Assembly (NCBI RefSeq): GCF_030698175.1 | Contig: NZ_JAUYNT010000038.1 | Location: 1 to 58,454, forward strand | Direction of reading: 5' to 3' | DNA from: Pseudomonas sp. | Lineage (GTDB): Bacteria; Pseudomonadota; Gammaproteobacteria; Pseudomonadales; Pseudomonadaceae | DNA length: 58,454 nucleotides | Shown: one piece after another, positions 35,100 through 42,952 of the stretch | Position numbering within the stretch: position 1 is the first letter of the stretch | Layout: each line of letters begins with the position of its first letter | Made by a program: the position numbers and the translations under genes | The notes under the pieces: model-generated | Told to the model about the DNA's origin: nothing | Seen by the model: only the letters and a program-made list of their open reading frames with translations | The model's database searches: none

Positions 35100-36614
35100 A
35101 TGAGCGACCAACCACTCGATCCGCAACTCGACTTGCACGAACTGCAACAAGAAGAAAACAAGCTGATTGCCCAGCGCAAGGAAAAGCTGGCGACCGCGCG
35201 TGAGCAGGGCAACGCCTTCCCGAACGATTTCCGTCGTGACAGCTATTGCGCCGACCTGCAGAAGCGCCATGTCGACAGCAGCAAGGAAGAGTTGGCTGAG
35301 GCGGCTATCCCGGTCAAGGTTGCCGGCCGGCTGATGCTTAATCGTGGCTCGTTCTTGGTGTTGCAAGACATGAGCGGGCGGATTCAGCTGTACGTCAACC
35401 GTAAAACCCTGCCGGCGGAAACCCTGGAAGCGGTCAAGCACTGGGACTTGGGCGACATCATCGCAGCCGAGGGCACCCTGGCCCGTTCCGGCAAGGGCGA
35501 TCTCTATGTGGAAATGACCAATGTGCGGCTGCTGACCAAGTCGCTGCGTCCGCTGCCGGACAAGCACCACGGCCTGACCGATACCGAAACCCGTTATCGC
35601 CAGCGCTACGTTGACCTGATCGTTAACGAAGAAGTGCGCCAGACCTTCCGCGTGCGCTCGCAGGTCATCGCCCATATTCGCCAGTTCCTGATGCAGCGCG
35701 ATTTCCTCGAAGTCGAAACGCCGATGCTGCAAGCCATTCCCGGCGGTGCCGCGGCCACCCCGTTTGAAACCCACCACAACGCCTTGGACATGGACATGTA
35801 CCTGCGCATCGCGCCGGAGCTGTACCTCAAGCGCTTAGTGGTTGGCGGTTTTGAGCGGGTGTTCGAGATCAACCGCAACTTCCGTAACGAAGGCGTTTCG
35901 ACCCGGCACAATCCTGAATTCACCATGTTGGAGTTCTATCAGGCCTACGCCGATTACGAAGACAACATGGACCTCACCGAAGAGCTGTTCCGTGAGTTGG
36001 CGCAGCTGGTGCTGGGCAGCACCGACGTGCCGTACGGCGACAAAGTGTTCCACTTCGGCGAGCCCTTCGTGCGTTTGTCGGTGTTCGACTCGATCCTCAA
36101 GTACAACCCCGAGCTGACTGCCGCCGATCTGCAGGATGTCGACAAGGCCCGCGCCATCGCCAAGCAAGCCGGCGCCAAGGTGATTGGCTTCGAAGGCCTG
36201 GGCAAGCTGCAGGTGATGATTTTCGAAGAGCTGGTCGAGCACAAGCTGGAGCAGCCGCACTTCATTACTCAGTACCCGTTCGAAGTGTCGCCGCTGGCCC
36301 GGCGCAATGACGAAAATCCGAGCGTTACCGACCGTTTCGAGCTGTTTATCGGTGGCCGTGAAATCGCCAACGCTTACTCCGAGTTGAACGACGCCCAAGA
36401 CCAGGCCGAGCGTTTTCATGCCCAGGTGGCTGATAAGGATGCCGGCGACGACGAAGCCATGCACTTTGACGCCGATTTTGTGCGCGCCTTGGAATACGGC
36501 ATGCCGCCGACCGCCGGCGAAGGCATTGGCATCGACCGCTTGGTCATGCTGCTGACCAATGCACCGTCGATACGGGATGTGATCCTGTTTCCGCATATGC
36601 GTCACGAAGCCTAA
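35100..36614 (+). CDS. lysS: Lysyl-tRNA synthetase (class II)
   Basis: The protein has 504 residues. It charges tRNA-Lys. The N-terminal OB-fold anticodon-binding domain (about 60-170) is followed by the class II core: motif 2 with FERVFEINRNFRNEGVSTRHNPEFTMLE in part (FRNEGVSTRHNPEFTMLE) and motif 3 GEGIGIDRLVMLLTN. Two in-frame ATG codons occur, 35088 and 35100. I chose 35100 (MSDQPLDPQ) because it resembles other Pseudomonas LysS starts; the SD (GGA at 35085-35087) is a little far, so the earlier start remains possible. Confidence 0.96.
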   Translation: MSDQPLDPQLDLHELQQEENKLIAQRKEKLATAREQGNAFPNDFRRDSYCADLQKRHVDSSKEELAEAAIPVKVAGRLMLNRGSFLVLQDMSGRIQLYVNRKTLPAETLEAVKHWDLGDIIAAEGTLARSGKGDLYVEMTNVRLLTKSLRPLPDKHHGLTDTETRYRQRYVDLIVNEEVRQTFRVRSQVIAHIRQFLMQRDFLEVETPMLQAIPGGAAATPFETHHNALDMDMYLRIAPELYLKRLVVGGFERVFEINRNFRNEGVSTRHNPEFTMLEFYQAYADYEDNMDLTEELFRELAQLVLGSTDVPYGDKVFHFGEPFVRLSVFDSILKYNPELTAADLQDVDKARAIAKQAGAKVIGFEGLGKLQVMIFEELVEHKLEQPHFITQYPFEVSPLARRNDENPSVTDRFELFIGGREIANAYSELNDAQDQAERFHAQVADKDAGDDEAMHFDADFVRALEYGMPPTAGEGIGIDRLVMLLTNAPSIRDVILFPHMRHEA

Positions 36615-36626
36615 CGGGCGCTCACA

Positions 36627-36652
36627 AAAACCGCCTTCGGGCGGTTTTTTCT
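36627..36652 (+). terminator. Rho-independent terminator after lysS
   Basis: AAAAACCGCC TTCG GGCGGTTTTTTC: a six-base GC stem with the stable TTCG tetraloop, followed by a six-T run. Confidence 0.93.
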
Positions 36653-36728
36653 TGTAGAAAAGGCTGTGCTTGGGCCGTTATTGTTTGGTTTGGAGTTAGG
36701 CAAGAGTTGCAATGGATTATCTGCAATT

Positions 36729-36734
36729 AAGGGA
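36729..36734 (+). promoter_or_regulatory. Ribosome-binding site that decides the TetR gene start
   Basis: AAGGGA at 36729-36734 sits nine bases before TTG 36744 and only touches ATG 36735, so the TTG is the better start of the regulator gene. Confidence 0.6.
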
Positions 36735-36743
36735 ATGTGCATT

Positions 36744-37457
36744 TTGAGCGAAAAGACCAAGAAACCCAGTGCTTCGCAAGTGGCCAGCGATGTAGCCGAT
36801 AGCGTGCAGTATCAGGGTCGCAAGGCCACACGCCAGGGCAGTGAGCAGCGCCGCCAGGCGATTCTCGATGCGGCCTTGCGCATTATCGTGCGTGACGGCG
36901 TGCGTGCCGTGCGCCACCGTGCGGTGGCCACCGAGGCGGCGGTGCCGTTGTCGGCCACCACCTATTATTTCAAAGACATCAACGACCTGATTACCGACAC
37001 CTTTGCCTTGTTTGTCGAGCGCAGCGCGGCGGCGATGGTGGCGTTTTGGGCGAGCGCCGAAGAGCAACTGCAGCAGATAGAAACGGCTATTGGTCAGGAG
37101 CCTGAGTCGCGTCAGCAGTTGCTCGAACAGGTGGTCGAAATGGCGATTGCTTACGTGCGTGGTCAGCTCAGCGAGAACCGTGAAAGCCTGCTCGCCGAGC
37201 AGGCTCTGCGGCTTGAAGCATTGCTTAATCCGGGCTTGCTGGCGCTGGCCAATGCTCACCGTAAGATCCTCTATCAGGGGGTTGATCGCTTCTTTCTGGT
37301 GCTCGGTTCGCAGCAGCCCGACGAAGACGCCAAGGTGTTGACCGGGATGATTCTGCAGATGGAATACCAGGGTCTGTTGGATGGCTTGGATAATCTTAAG
37401 TTGGATGAGATGCGCGCGCTGTTACGCCGCTATCTACGCTTGGTTATGGGCTTGTAA
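36744..37457 (+). CDS. TetR-family transcriptional regulator
   Basis: The protein has 237 residues from TTG 36744 (MSEKTKKPSA). A flexible N-terminus of about 35 residues precedes the TetR DNA-binding domain: RRQAILDAALRIIVRDGVRAVRHRAVATEA with the recognition helix VPLSATTYYFKDINDLITDTF. The C-terminal ligand domain is unassigned. Using ATG 36735 would add only three residues and has worse SD spacing. It follows the lysS terminator; the next gene, a lipoprotein, starts 68 bases downstream. The target and ligand are unknown. Confidence 0.88.
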   Translation: MSEKTKKPSASQVASDVADSVQYQGRKATRQGSEQRRQAILDAALRIIVRDGVRAVRHRAVATEAAVPLSATTYYFKDINDLITDTFALFVERSAAAMVAFWASAEEQLQQIETAIGQEPESRQQLLEQVVEMAIAYVRGQLSENRESLLAEQALRLEALLNPGLLALANAHRKILYQGVDRFFLVLGSQQPDEDAKVLTGMILQMEYQGLLDGLDNLKLDEMRALLRRYLRLVMGL

Positions 37458-37525
37458 TCTGAGCTTGCTGTAGCGGCTGTGTAATGGACAGTGTTTGCCT
37501 CATTACAGTGTCTAGGGAGAGATTA

Positions 37526-38074
37526 ATGAACGCGTCGCGGGTGTTGCTGTTGGTGCTGGTCTGCCTGCTGTTGAACGGTTGTTTGGTGCTGTTCAAGCAG
37601 CCAATTCCGGCTGGGCAGGCGGCTCCGGTGCAGTTGTTGGGCAGTTGGCAGCGCGATAATGAATGGGGCGAGCAACTGCTGCTGGAGATCAGCGCCGACG
37701 CCAACAAGCATTATGTGGCGACGATTCGGGTGCTCGGTCAGGACGCTAAGCCTGAAGTCTATCCTTTCACCGTGGCGCGCAGCGGTGAGCGCTGGTATGC
37801 CTCGCTAAGCCTGCCGAGGCGCTTTGGCAGCAACTACGCAATGGCCGGTTTTGAAATCAGCAAACGCAATGAGCTGGTGCTTTACAGCCTGGATCCGCAG
37901 CGTTTTCTGCAAGAGCTGAAAGCCGGCAGCTTGCAGGGCCAAGTAGTTGAAACCCAAGGCTCGGACAGCGCCTTGATCAGCAGTCCGTTGCCGCAGGTTT
38001 TGGCTTATTTAAATGATCCGGCCAACGCCGATGTGTTTATCGAGACTGCGCGCTATCAGCGTATCGACCAGTGA
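37526..38074 (+). CDS. Hypothetical lipoprotein
   Basis: The protein has 182 residues. The signal peptide MNASRVLLLVLVCLLLNGC ends at a lipobox (LLNGC), predicting lipidation at Cys19. The mature region contains VQLLGSWQRDNEWGEQLLLE and a series of beta-strand-like segments, with no motif I recognise. AGGGAGA precedes the ATG at 37526. It ends seven bases before the QEGLA-motif gene, so the two are probably co-transcribed and may act together. Confidence 0.82.
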   Translation: MNASRVLLLVLVCLLLNGCLVLFKQPIPAGQAAPVQLLGSWQRDNEWGEQLLLEISADANKHYVATIRVLGQDAKPEVYPFTVARSGERWYASLSLPRRFGSNYAMAGFEISKRNELVLYSLDPQRFLQELKAGSLQGQVVETQGSDSALISSPLPQVLAYLNDPANADVFIETARYQRIDQ

Positions 38075-38081
38075 GGCTCTG

Positions 38082-39377
38082 ATGAGCAAAGGTAAGCTCC
38101 CCGACGATTACCAAAAGACTATCCGCAGCTTGTCTGACCGGATTGTCGAGGCGCAAACGCCGATCCGCGTGCTCGATGCGATCAAGTGGGACGACGGGGT
38201 GCGTAAGGCCTTTCTCAAAGGTAAGGGCAAGCACATGCCCGCCGTGGACTTGGCTTATTACCAGGCGCGGCCCTTGTCGTTTGACTCGGACGCGAAAAAG
38301 CTCGAATTCCAAAATATCGAACGGGATATCACCCGCCATCTGGGCCAGTTCAATCCGGTCGGGCAGATCATGCGGCGCATGTGCAAGGAGTACCGCATGG
38401 TGGTGCGGATGCTCGAGGCGCGCGGCACGGCGGATTTTGGCCTTATCTCACAAGAGCTCTACGGCGCCGCCTCGGATGCCTTCCATGCCGGCGACCCGAC
38501 CCTGGCCGATCTGGGTTTGATGCTCTCGGATTACCTGAATAATATCGCCGGGCGCGGCGATCTAAAGGACGAGGCCAAGACCCTGACCGCCGAAGATGCG
38601 GTGGCCATGTTGCAGCAGCGCTTGAGTGGCGTGTTCGGTGACGGTGATGACACCGTGCGGGTGTTTGTCTCCGACGGCATTGTCGCTGACGCCGCCGCCG
38701 GTGCCGATTACATCAAGATTCGCGCCGATGCCATGTTCAACGAGCGTGATGTGCGCGCCCTGGAAGTGCATGAAGGCTTGGTGCATGTCGGCACCACCCT
38801 CAACGGCCTCAATCAACCGTTTTGCACCTTCCTGGCCAAGGGCCCGCCGTCGTCCACCGTGACCCAGGAAGGCCTGGCGATTCTGATGGAGGTGATTGCC
38901 TTTGCCTCCTACCCAACTCGCTTGCGCAAGCTGACCAATCGCACCCGCGCCATTCATATGGCTGAGGAGGGCGCGGACTTTTTACAGGTGTTCGAGTTTT
39001 ATCGCGAGCAGGGCTTCAGCATGGAAGACAGCTACGGCAATGCCAGCCGAGTGTTCCGTGGTTCGACGCCGCAAGGGCTGCCGTTTACCAAGGACTTGTC
39101 GTACTTGAAGGGCTTTATCCTGATCTACAACTACATCCAACTGGCCGTGCGCAAAGGCAAGCTGGAGCAAATTCCGCTGCTGTTTTGCGGTAAAACCACC
39201 CTCGAAGACATGCGCACCCTGCGTCAGTTGGTTGATGAGGGACTGGTGGTGCCACCCAAGTACTTGCCGCAGCAGTTTCGCGATTTGAATGCACTGTCGG
39301 CGTGGATGTGTTTCTCCAACTTCCTCAATCACCTGAGTTTGGACCGCATCGAAGCCGACTACGCCAACATCCTCTAG
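38082..39377 (+). CDS. DUF1704 / QEGLA-motif protein (tyrosine carboxypeptidase-like)
   Basis: The protein has 431 residues. The motif TVTQEGLAILMEV gives the family its name (flavohemoglobin expression-modulating QEGLA motif). HEGLVHVGTTLNGL just before it and the QEGLA glutamate form an HExxH-like zincin arrangement related to MATCAP/KIAA0895L peptidases. I recall the family by sequence; the substrate in bacteria is unknown. The start at 38082 (MSKGKLPDDYQKT) is eight bases after the lipoprotein stop. The stop TAG belongs to the hairpin element at 39374. Confidence 0.87.
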   Translation: MSKGKLPDDYQKTIRSLSDRIVEAQTPIRVLDAIKWDDGVRKAFLKGKGKHMPAVDLAYYQARPLSFDSDAKKLEFQNIERDITRHLGQFNPVGQIMRRMCKEYRMVVRMLEARGTADFGLISQELYGAASDAFHAGDPTLADLGLMLSDYLNNIAGRGDLKDEAKTLTAEDAVAMLQQRLSGVFGDGDDTVRVFVSDGIVADAAAGADYIKIRADAMFNERDVRALEVHEGLVHVGTTLNGLNQPFCTFLAKGPPSSTVTQEGLAILMEVIAFASYPTRLRKLTNRTRAIHMAEEGADFLQVFEFYREQGFSMEDSYGNASRVFRGSTPQGLPFTKDLSYLKGFILIYNYIQLAVRKGKLEQIPLLFCGKTTLEDMRTLRQLVDEGLVVPPKYLPQQFRDLNALSAWMCFSNFLNHLSLDRIEADYANIL

Positions 39378-39498
39378 GAGCTACTGCGCTCGGCTATGCG
39401 GCGTTGCAAGCGGTCTGAAAAATGCTCATTTACAAATGTAAACTCCGCTTTTTCAGACCGCTTGCGCCTTGCCTAGCCTTCGCTCGTGACGCTCCTAG
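39374..39498. repeat. 125-bp long hairpin element
   Basis: Outer arms CTAGGAGC (39374-39381) and GCTCCTAG (39491-39498), then partly complementary middle parts, then a perfect 17-bp inner stem (GCAAGCGGTCTGAAAAA with its complement around 39404-39420 and 39450-39466). The centre contains TTTACAAATGTAAA, itself a small palindrome. The TAG in the left outer arm is the stop codon of the QEGLA gene. I remember similar GCGGTCTGAAAAA hairpins in Pseudomonas genomes but cannot verify the copy number here; this is the only copy in the window. Confidence 0.85.
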
Positions 39499-39533
39499 CA
39501 TTGGTTTGAATGCAGTGTTGTTGAGCAATTTTT

Positions 39534-39571
39534 GTAGGATGGCTTAGCCGCAACGCGGCCTAACCCATCAC
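39534..39571. repeat. Short palindrome related to the GTAGGATGGGTT family
   Basis: GTAGGATGGCTTAGCCGC and GCGGCCTAACCCATC form an imperfect stem around AAC. It shares the GTAGGATGG arm with the longer family members but is much shorter. Confidence 0.65.
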
Positions 39572-39601
39572 GGGTTTTGATTTATTTAGGGAGTGACACC
39601 C

Positions 39602-39997
39602 ATGCACCACGGAAGCTGTCTCTGTCAGGGCGTGACCTTCACTGTGAGCGGCGAGTTGCCGCCGATTCAGGTGTGTTATTGCAGTCAGTGCCGGCGCGCG
39701 CAGGGCGGGCCGGTGGCGACCAATGTGCCGGTGGCCGAGGTGCAGGTGAGTTGGCTGACGGGGTTGGAGTTAATGCAACGTTATGAGTCATCACCAGGCA
39801 AAGTGCGTTGTTTTTGCCGGGTTTGTGGTTCGCCATTGTTTAGCCAGCGCAGCTCTTTGCCGGGGGTATTGCGCCTGCGTGCCGGTTTGCTGGCCGAGCC
39901 GGTGAAGGCCGCCGTAGGTTTTCATTTTTACCATGACTCCAAGGCTAGCTGGTGGCCGGGGCCGATTGATGCGCCTATCTATCCTGTGGGCCAATGA
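39602..39997 (+). CDS. GFA family (glutathione-dependent formaldehyde-activating-like) protein
   Basis: The protein has 131 residues. The CENP-V/GFA zinc motifs are visible: CLCQGVTF, CYCSQCRRAQG and CRVCGSPLF. The family folds around two zinc sites; the Gfa enzyme adds glutathione to formaldehyde, but most members have unknown substrates. AGGGAGTGA precedes the ATG at 39602. Its stop overlaps the ATGA of the next gene, so the cluster is translationally coupled. Confidence 0.9.
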   Translation: MHHGSCLCQGVTFTVSGELPPIQVCYCSQCRRAQGGPVATNVPVAEVQVSWLTGLELMQRYESSPGKVRCFCRVCGSPLFSQRSSLPGVLRLRAGLLAEPVKAAVGFHFYHDSKASWWPGPIDAPIYPVGQ

Positions 39998-40890
39998 TGC
40001 GCAGCCTCGGGCTCTGTCTGTTGGCCTTGCTGTTGGCGGGTTGCGATTCCTGGTTGTTTTACCCCGAGCGTGAACTGAGTTTTAACCCCAGCGTTGCCGG
40101 CCTTGAGTTCACTGATGTGTTTATCACTGCCGCCGACGGCACGCGGCTGCATGCTTGGTGGTTGCCGGTTAAAGCCGGCGTTGCGGTAAAGGGCACGGTG
40201 CTGCACTTGCATGGCAATGGCGGCAACGTGGCGAGCCATTTGGGCGGCAGTTGGTGGTTGCCGGCCCAGGGTTATCAAGTGTTGCTGCTGGATTATCGCG
40301 GCTATGGTCGTTCGCAAGGTGAGCCAAGTCTTAGTGGTGCCTACCAGGATATAGACGCCAGCTTTGCCTGGTTGGCCCAAGCGCCGCAGGTGCAGGGCAA
40401 GCCCTTGGTGTTGCTGGGGCAGAGTCTGGGTGGCGCCATGGGTGTGCATTATCTGGCTGAGCATCCGTTGCAGCGGGCGCAGCTGATGGCGCTGGTGCTG
40501 GACGGCGCGCCCGCCAGTTATGCTGATATGGCGCAATACACCTTGAGCAACTTCTGGCTAACCTGGCCGCTGCAGGTGCCGTTGTCGTGGCTGATGCCAG
40601 AAAGCGACAGCGCCATTTACGCCATGCCGCAGCTGGAAGGTTTGCCGACGTTGCTCTATCAAAGTCTCGATGATGAGGTGGTGCCTCTTTCCAATGGCGT
40701 GCGCTTGTATCAAGCTGCGCGCCCGCCGCGGGTGCTGCAACCGACTCGCGGCGGTCATGTGCAGACCTTTGCCGAGCCGCTGTGGCGTGAGGTGATGCTG
40801 CGCTATCTCGATGACCCGCAAGGCTTTGTTGGTTTGCGCCGGTTAGCCGAAATTCCTACTTCCCATTTTCACATTGAGAGTCCGCAATGA
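39994..40890 (+). CDS. Alpha/beta hydrolase, lipoprotein
   Basis: The protein has 298 residues. The signal peptide ends at LLLAGC, predicting a lipoprotein. The alpha/beta hydrolase fold is shown by LHLHGNGGNVASHLGG, YRGYGRSQGEPS and the nucleophile elbow GQSLGGAMG; the acid and base are likely in YQSLDDEVVP and TRGGHVQTF. It resembles the BEM46/YfhR group. The substrate is unknown. The start overlaps the GFA gene (ATGA); the end overlaps the next gene by four bases. Confidence 0.89.
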   Translation: MMRSLGLCLLALLLAGCDSWLFYPERELSFNPSVAGLEFTDVFITAADGTRLHAWWLPVKAGVAVKGTVLHLHGNGGNVASHLGGSWWLPAQGYQVLLLDYRGYGRSQGEPSLSGAYQDIDASFAWLAQAPQVQGKPLVLLGQSLGGAMGVHYLAEHPLQRAQLMALVLDGAPASYADMAQYTLSNFWLTWPLQVPLSWLMPESDSAIYAMPQLEGLPTLLYQSLDDEVVPLSNGVRLYQAARPPRVLQPTRGGHVQTFAEPLWREVMLRYLDDPQGFVGLRRLAEIPTSHFHIESPQ

Positions 40891-41210
40891 GTGAACGTAA
40901 CGCCATCCCCCTGATTCTCACCGCTATCGGCAGCATTTTGGTCAGTGTGCTGGCGCTTTGGTCGTACGGTTACCTGCATATCGCCAAGCCGGAAGATTCA
41001 CTGCTGTTGTCTGAGTTCACCATGTACAAAACCACGCCGGGCTCCGATTATCGCCTGGGTTTGGAGCCGGCCACCCAGGTCGCCCAGTGCGTGGATGGCG
41101 TGTTGGTGCTGTTTGATACCGCGCAAAAAGGCCTGAGTGGCGTGCTGGTGGATAACAAGAAAAGAGCCGTACGCTGCATGGGTCAAGAAACCCCGCAAGA
41201 AATCAACTAA
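40887..41210 (+). CDS. Hypothetical small membrane protein
   Basis: The protein has 107 residues. An N-terminal hydrophobic helix (IPLILTAIGSILVSVLALWSYGYL) anchors it; the rest would face the periplasm. Two cysteines (VAQCVDG and VRCMGQ) may pair. I do not recognise the family. It overlaps the hydrolase gene by ATGA, so it is expressed with it. Confidence 0.75.
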   Translation: MSERNAIPLILTAIGSILVSVLALWSYGYLHIAKPEDSLLLSEFTMYKTTPGSDYRLGLEPATQVAQCVDGVLVLFDTAQKGLSGVLVDNKKRAVRCMGQETPQEIN

Positions 41211-41245
41211 TGGCCTGCCCGAGCACGCAGCTGTAAAGCTGCGTC

Positions 41246-41590
41246 TCAGTGTATCGGGCTGTCTTGCTGGGTCAGCAGGTTTTGCAGATGCTTGCGTGAC
41301 AAGGCTAAAAAGCGCGGTGTCGGCCCGATGTCTTCGTACAGCGGATCACCTTGCTCGTCGGTCGCCACCACCTGGCTGCCTTTGACATAGGGCAGGCCGG
41401 CCTCCAACTCCTCCAGTGCGGCACCGATGAGTTCACCGAGCATGTCTTCGGGTTGGCGTTTGGGGTACATCTCGGCCAGCGCGGCAAGGCGGGCGGCGGC
41501 TTCGAGGTCGAGTTGGATCTGGTAGCGATTGCGGGTTAGACGCCCCTTGGCATTCTCTTCCCAGTGGCGGACCAGTTCGCGGATTTTCAT
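41246..41590 (-). CDS. Conserved hypothetical protein (sometimes labelled pilin assembly or type 1 pili tip component)
   Basis: The protein has 114 residues. The sequence is charged and helical (MKIRELVRHWEENAKGRL, LGELIGAALEELEAG) with YEDIGPTPRFLALSRKHLQ at the C-terminus. I recall Pseudomonas relatives annotated as pilin assembly or type 1 pili tip component, but nothing in the sequence shows a pilus protein: no signal peptide and no pilin motif. The ATG at 41590 has TGAGGTG upstream; a GTG at 41596 is in frame. Function unknown. Confidence 0.7.
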   Translation of the reverse strand: MKIRELVRHWEENAKGRLTRNRYQIQLDLEAAARLAALAEMYPKRQPEDMLGELIGAALEELEAGLPYVKGSQVVATDEQGDPLYEDIGPTPRFLALSRKHLQNLLTQQDSPIH

Positions 41591-42212
41591 AAACACCTCA
41601 GTTGTTATCTGTTTGGCGGGCTCTCACGCGGCGACCCATGGCGGCTGAGTTGGAGCTGCTGTTAATAGCCTAGTCGCGGGTCGGTCGCTGTGCAGATTGG
41701 CGTCGCAACCTTGTAATAAGTTGGCGCGCTGGCCGGGTTGGGTCGTGTTATTAGCGTTTTGCGCTGAAAACTCGGCGTAATAGTTGGTGCTTAGGGCTGA
41801 GATTTTGCGACTTTTTGTCGCAGCTCAAGAGGCTGCTCAGGTGCCGCTACTGAGCTTTTTAGTTGTCCTTGGGTGCCATTGAGGTGCGCTGGGGTCATTT
41901 ATCTGCCTGCTTTTATCACCTCCTAGCGTTCCGTGGCGCCGGCTTAAGCCCTAGCGCTGGGCGCGTCGGGCGTTATTTTGGCTAGCTAGACAGCGGCCTG
42001 AAAGCGGCTTTACTGGTGGGTGCTGCAGGGCGCGTAGCGGGCTGGCTTAGCACGACTTGCGGGACGGCTTTATCCGACTTTCGGTGGCTTGTGCCGGTAG
42101 GGTGCGCTGTGTATCTTGATCAACCTTTGGCCGCTACGTGCGGCCTTATTTAACTCAGAGATTGGCCCCATGAGGCGAATCCGACCTTATTTGATTTTTT
42201 AGGAGCACATCG
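41591..42212. other. Gene-free interval upstream of adk
   Basis: No frame here looks coding. It contains a short TGCGAC/GTCGCA hairpin at 41806-41822, a TTGATCAA palindrome at about 42116 and the adk leader hairpin at 42129-42145. In P. aeruginosa, from memory, ppc lies here; no trace of it is visible. Confidence 0.6.
42129..42152 (+). terminator. Hairpin in the adk leader, possible attenuator
   Basis: GGCCGC / GCGGCC (42129-42134, 42140-42145) with loop TACGT is followed by TTATTTAA, 67 bases before the adk start. It could be a weak terminator or attenuator of upstream transcription. Confidence 0.35.
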
Positions 42213-42860
42213 ATGCGTGTGATTTTGTTGGGGGCTCCCGGTGCAGGTAAAGGCACGCAGGCACGCTTCATCACTGAAAAGTTCGGCATTCCGCAGATTT
42301 CTACCGGCGACATGCTGCGTGCCGCCGTTAAGGCTGGCAGCCCGTTGGGTTTGAAGGTCAAAGGGGTGATGGACAGCGGTGGCCTGGTCTCCGACGAGAT
42401 CATTATCGACCTGATCAAAGAACGTATTACCCAGGCCGATTGCGCTCAGGGTTTCCTCTTTGATGGCTTCCCGCGCACCATTCCACAAGCTGATGCGTTG
42501 CAAGAAGCCGGTGTGAGCATTGATAACGTGCTGGAAATTGCTGTGGATGACGAAGAAATCGTCAGCCGCATCGCCGGGCGTCGCGTGCACCCAGCTTCCG
42601 GGCGGGTTTACCACACCGAACACAACGCGCCGAAAGTAGCCGGCATTGATGATGAAACCGGCGAAGAGCTGATTCAGCGTCCAGACGACAGCGAAGAAGT
42701 GGTGCGCAAGCGTTTGGCGCTGTACCACGAGCAAACCAAGCCATTGGTGGCGTTCTACTCAAACCTCGCTGCTGCCGGCGGCACACCTAAGTGCTCCAAG
42801 GTCGAAGGTGTGGGTTCAGTCGACGAAATCACCGCCAAGGTCATGGCTGCGCTGAGCTGA
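42213..42860 (+). CDS. adk: Adenylate kinase
   Basis: The protein has 215 residues. It interconverts ATP, AMP and ADP. The P-loop is GAPGAGKGT (7-15), then ISTGDMLRAAV, FLFDGFPRT and the long LID (GRRVHPASGRVYH to RPDDSEEVVRKRL). It is the long type of kinase with a non-zinc LID; cysteines are lacking at the usual zinc positions. AGGAG precedes the ATG. tsaB follows. Confidence 0.98.
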   Translation: MRVILLGAPGAGKGTQARFITEKFGIPQISTGDMLRAAVKAGSPLGLKVKGVMDSGGLVSDEIIIDLIKERITQADCAQGFLFDGFPRTIPQADALQEAGVSIDNVLEIAVDDEEIVSRIAGRRVHPASGRVYHTEHNAPKVAGIDDETGEELIQRPDDSEEVVRKRLALYHEQTKPLVAFYSNLAAAGGTPKCSKVEGVGSVDEITAKVMAALS

Positions 42861-42887
42861 TTTAGCTCGCGCTAACCTTGTGCTTGT

Positions 42888-42913
42888 CCAACGGCCCGCT
42901 TGCGGGCCGTTGG
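42888..42913. terminator. Hairpin between adk and tsaB
   Basis: A perfect 12-bp stem (CCAACGGCCCGC and its complement) has a two-base centre. It is not followed by a clear T-run (TGTTTAT), so termination is uncertain. Confidence 0.45.
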
Positions 42914-42952
42914 TGTTTATACTGCTCGCCTTTTTGCCCTCCGGAACTGCCG

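Noticed and set aside
39374..39498. Hairpin at 39374 as a simple terminator of the QEGLA gene
   Set aside because: The arms are long and imperfect, the stop codon is inside the stem, and the structure is far larger than a terminator; it may still end transcription, but this does not explain it.
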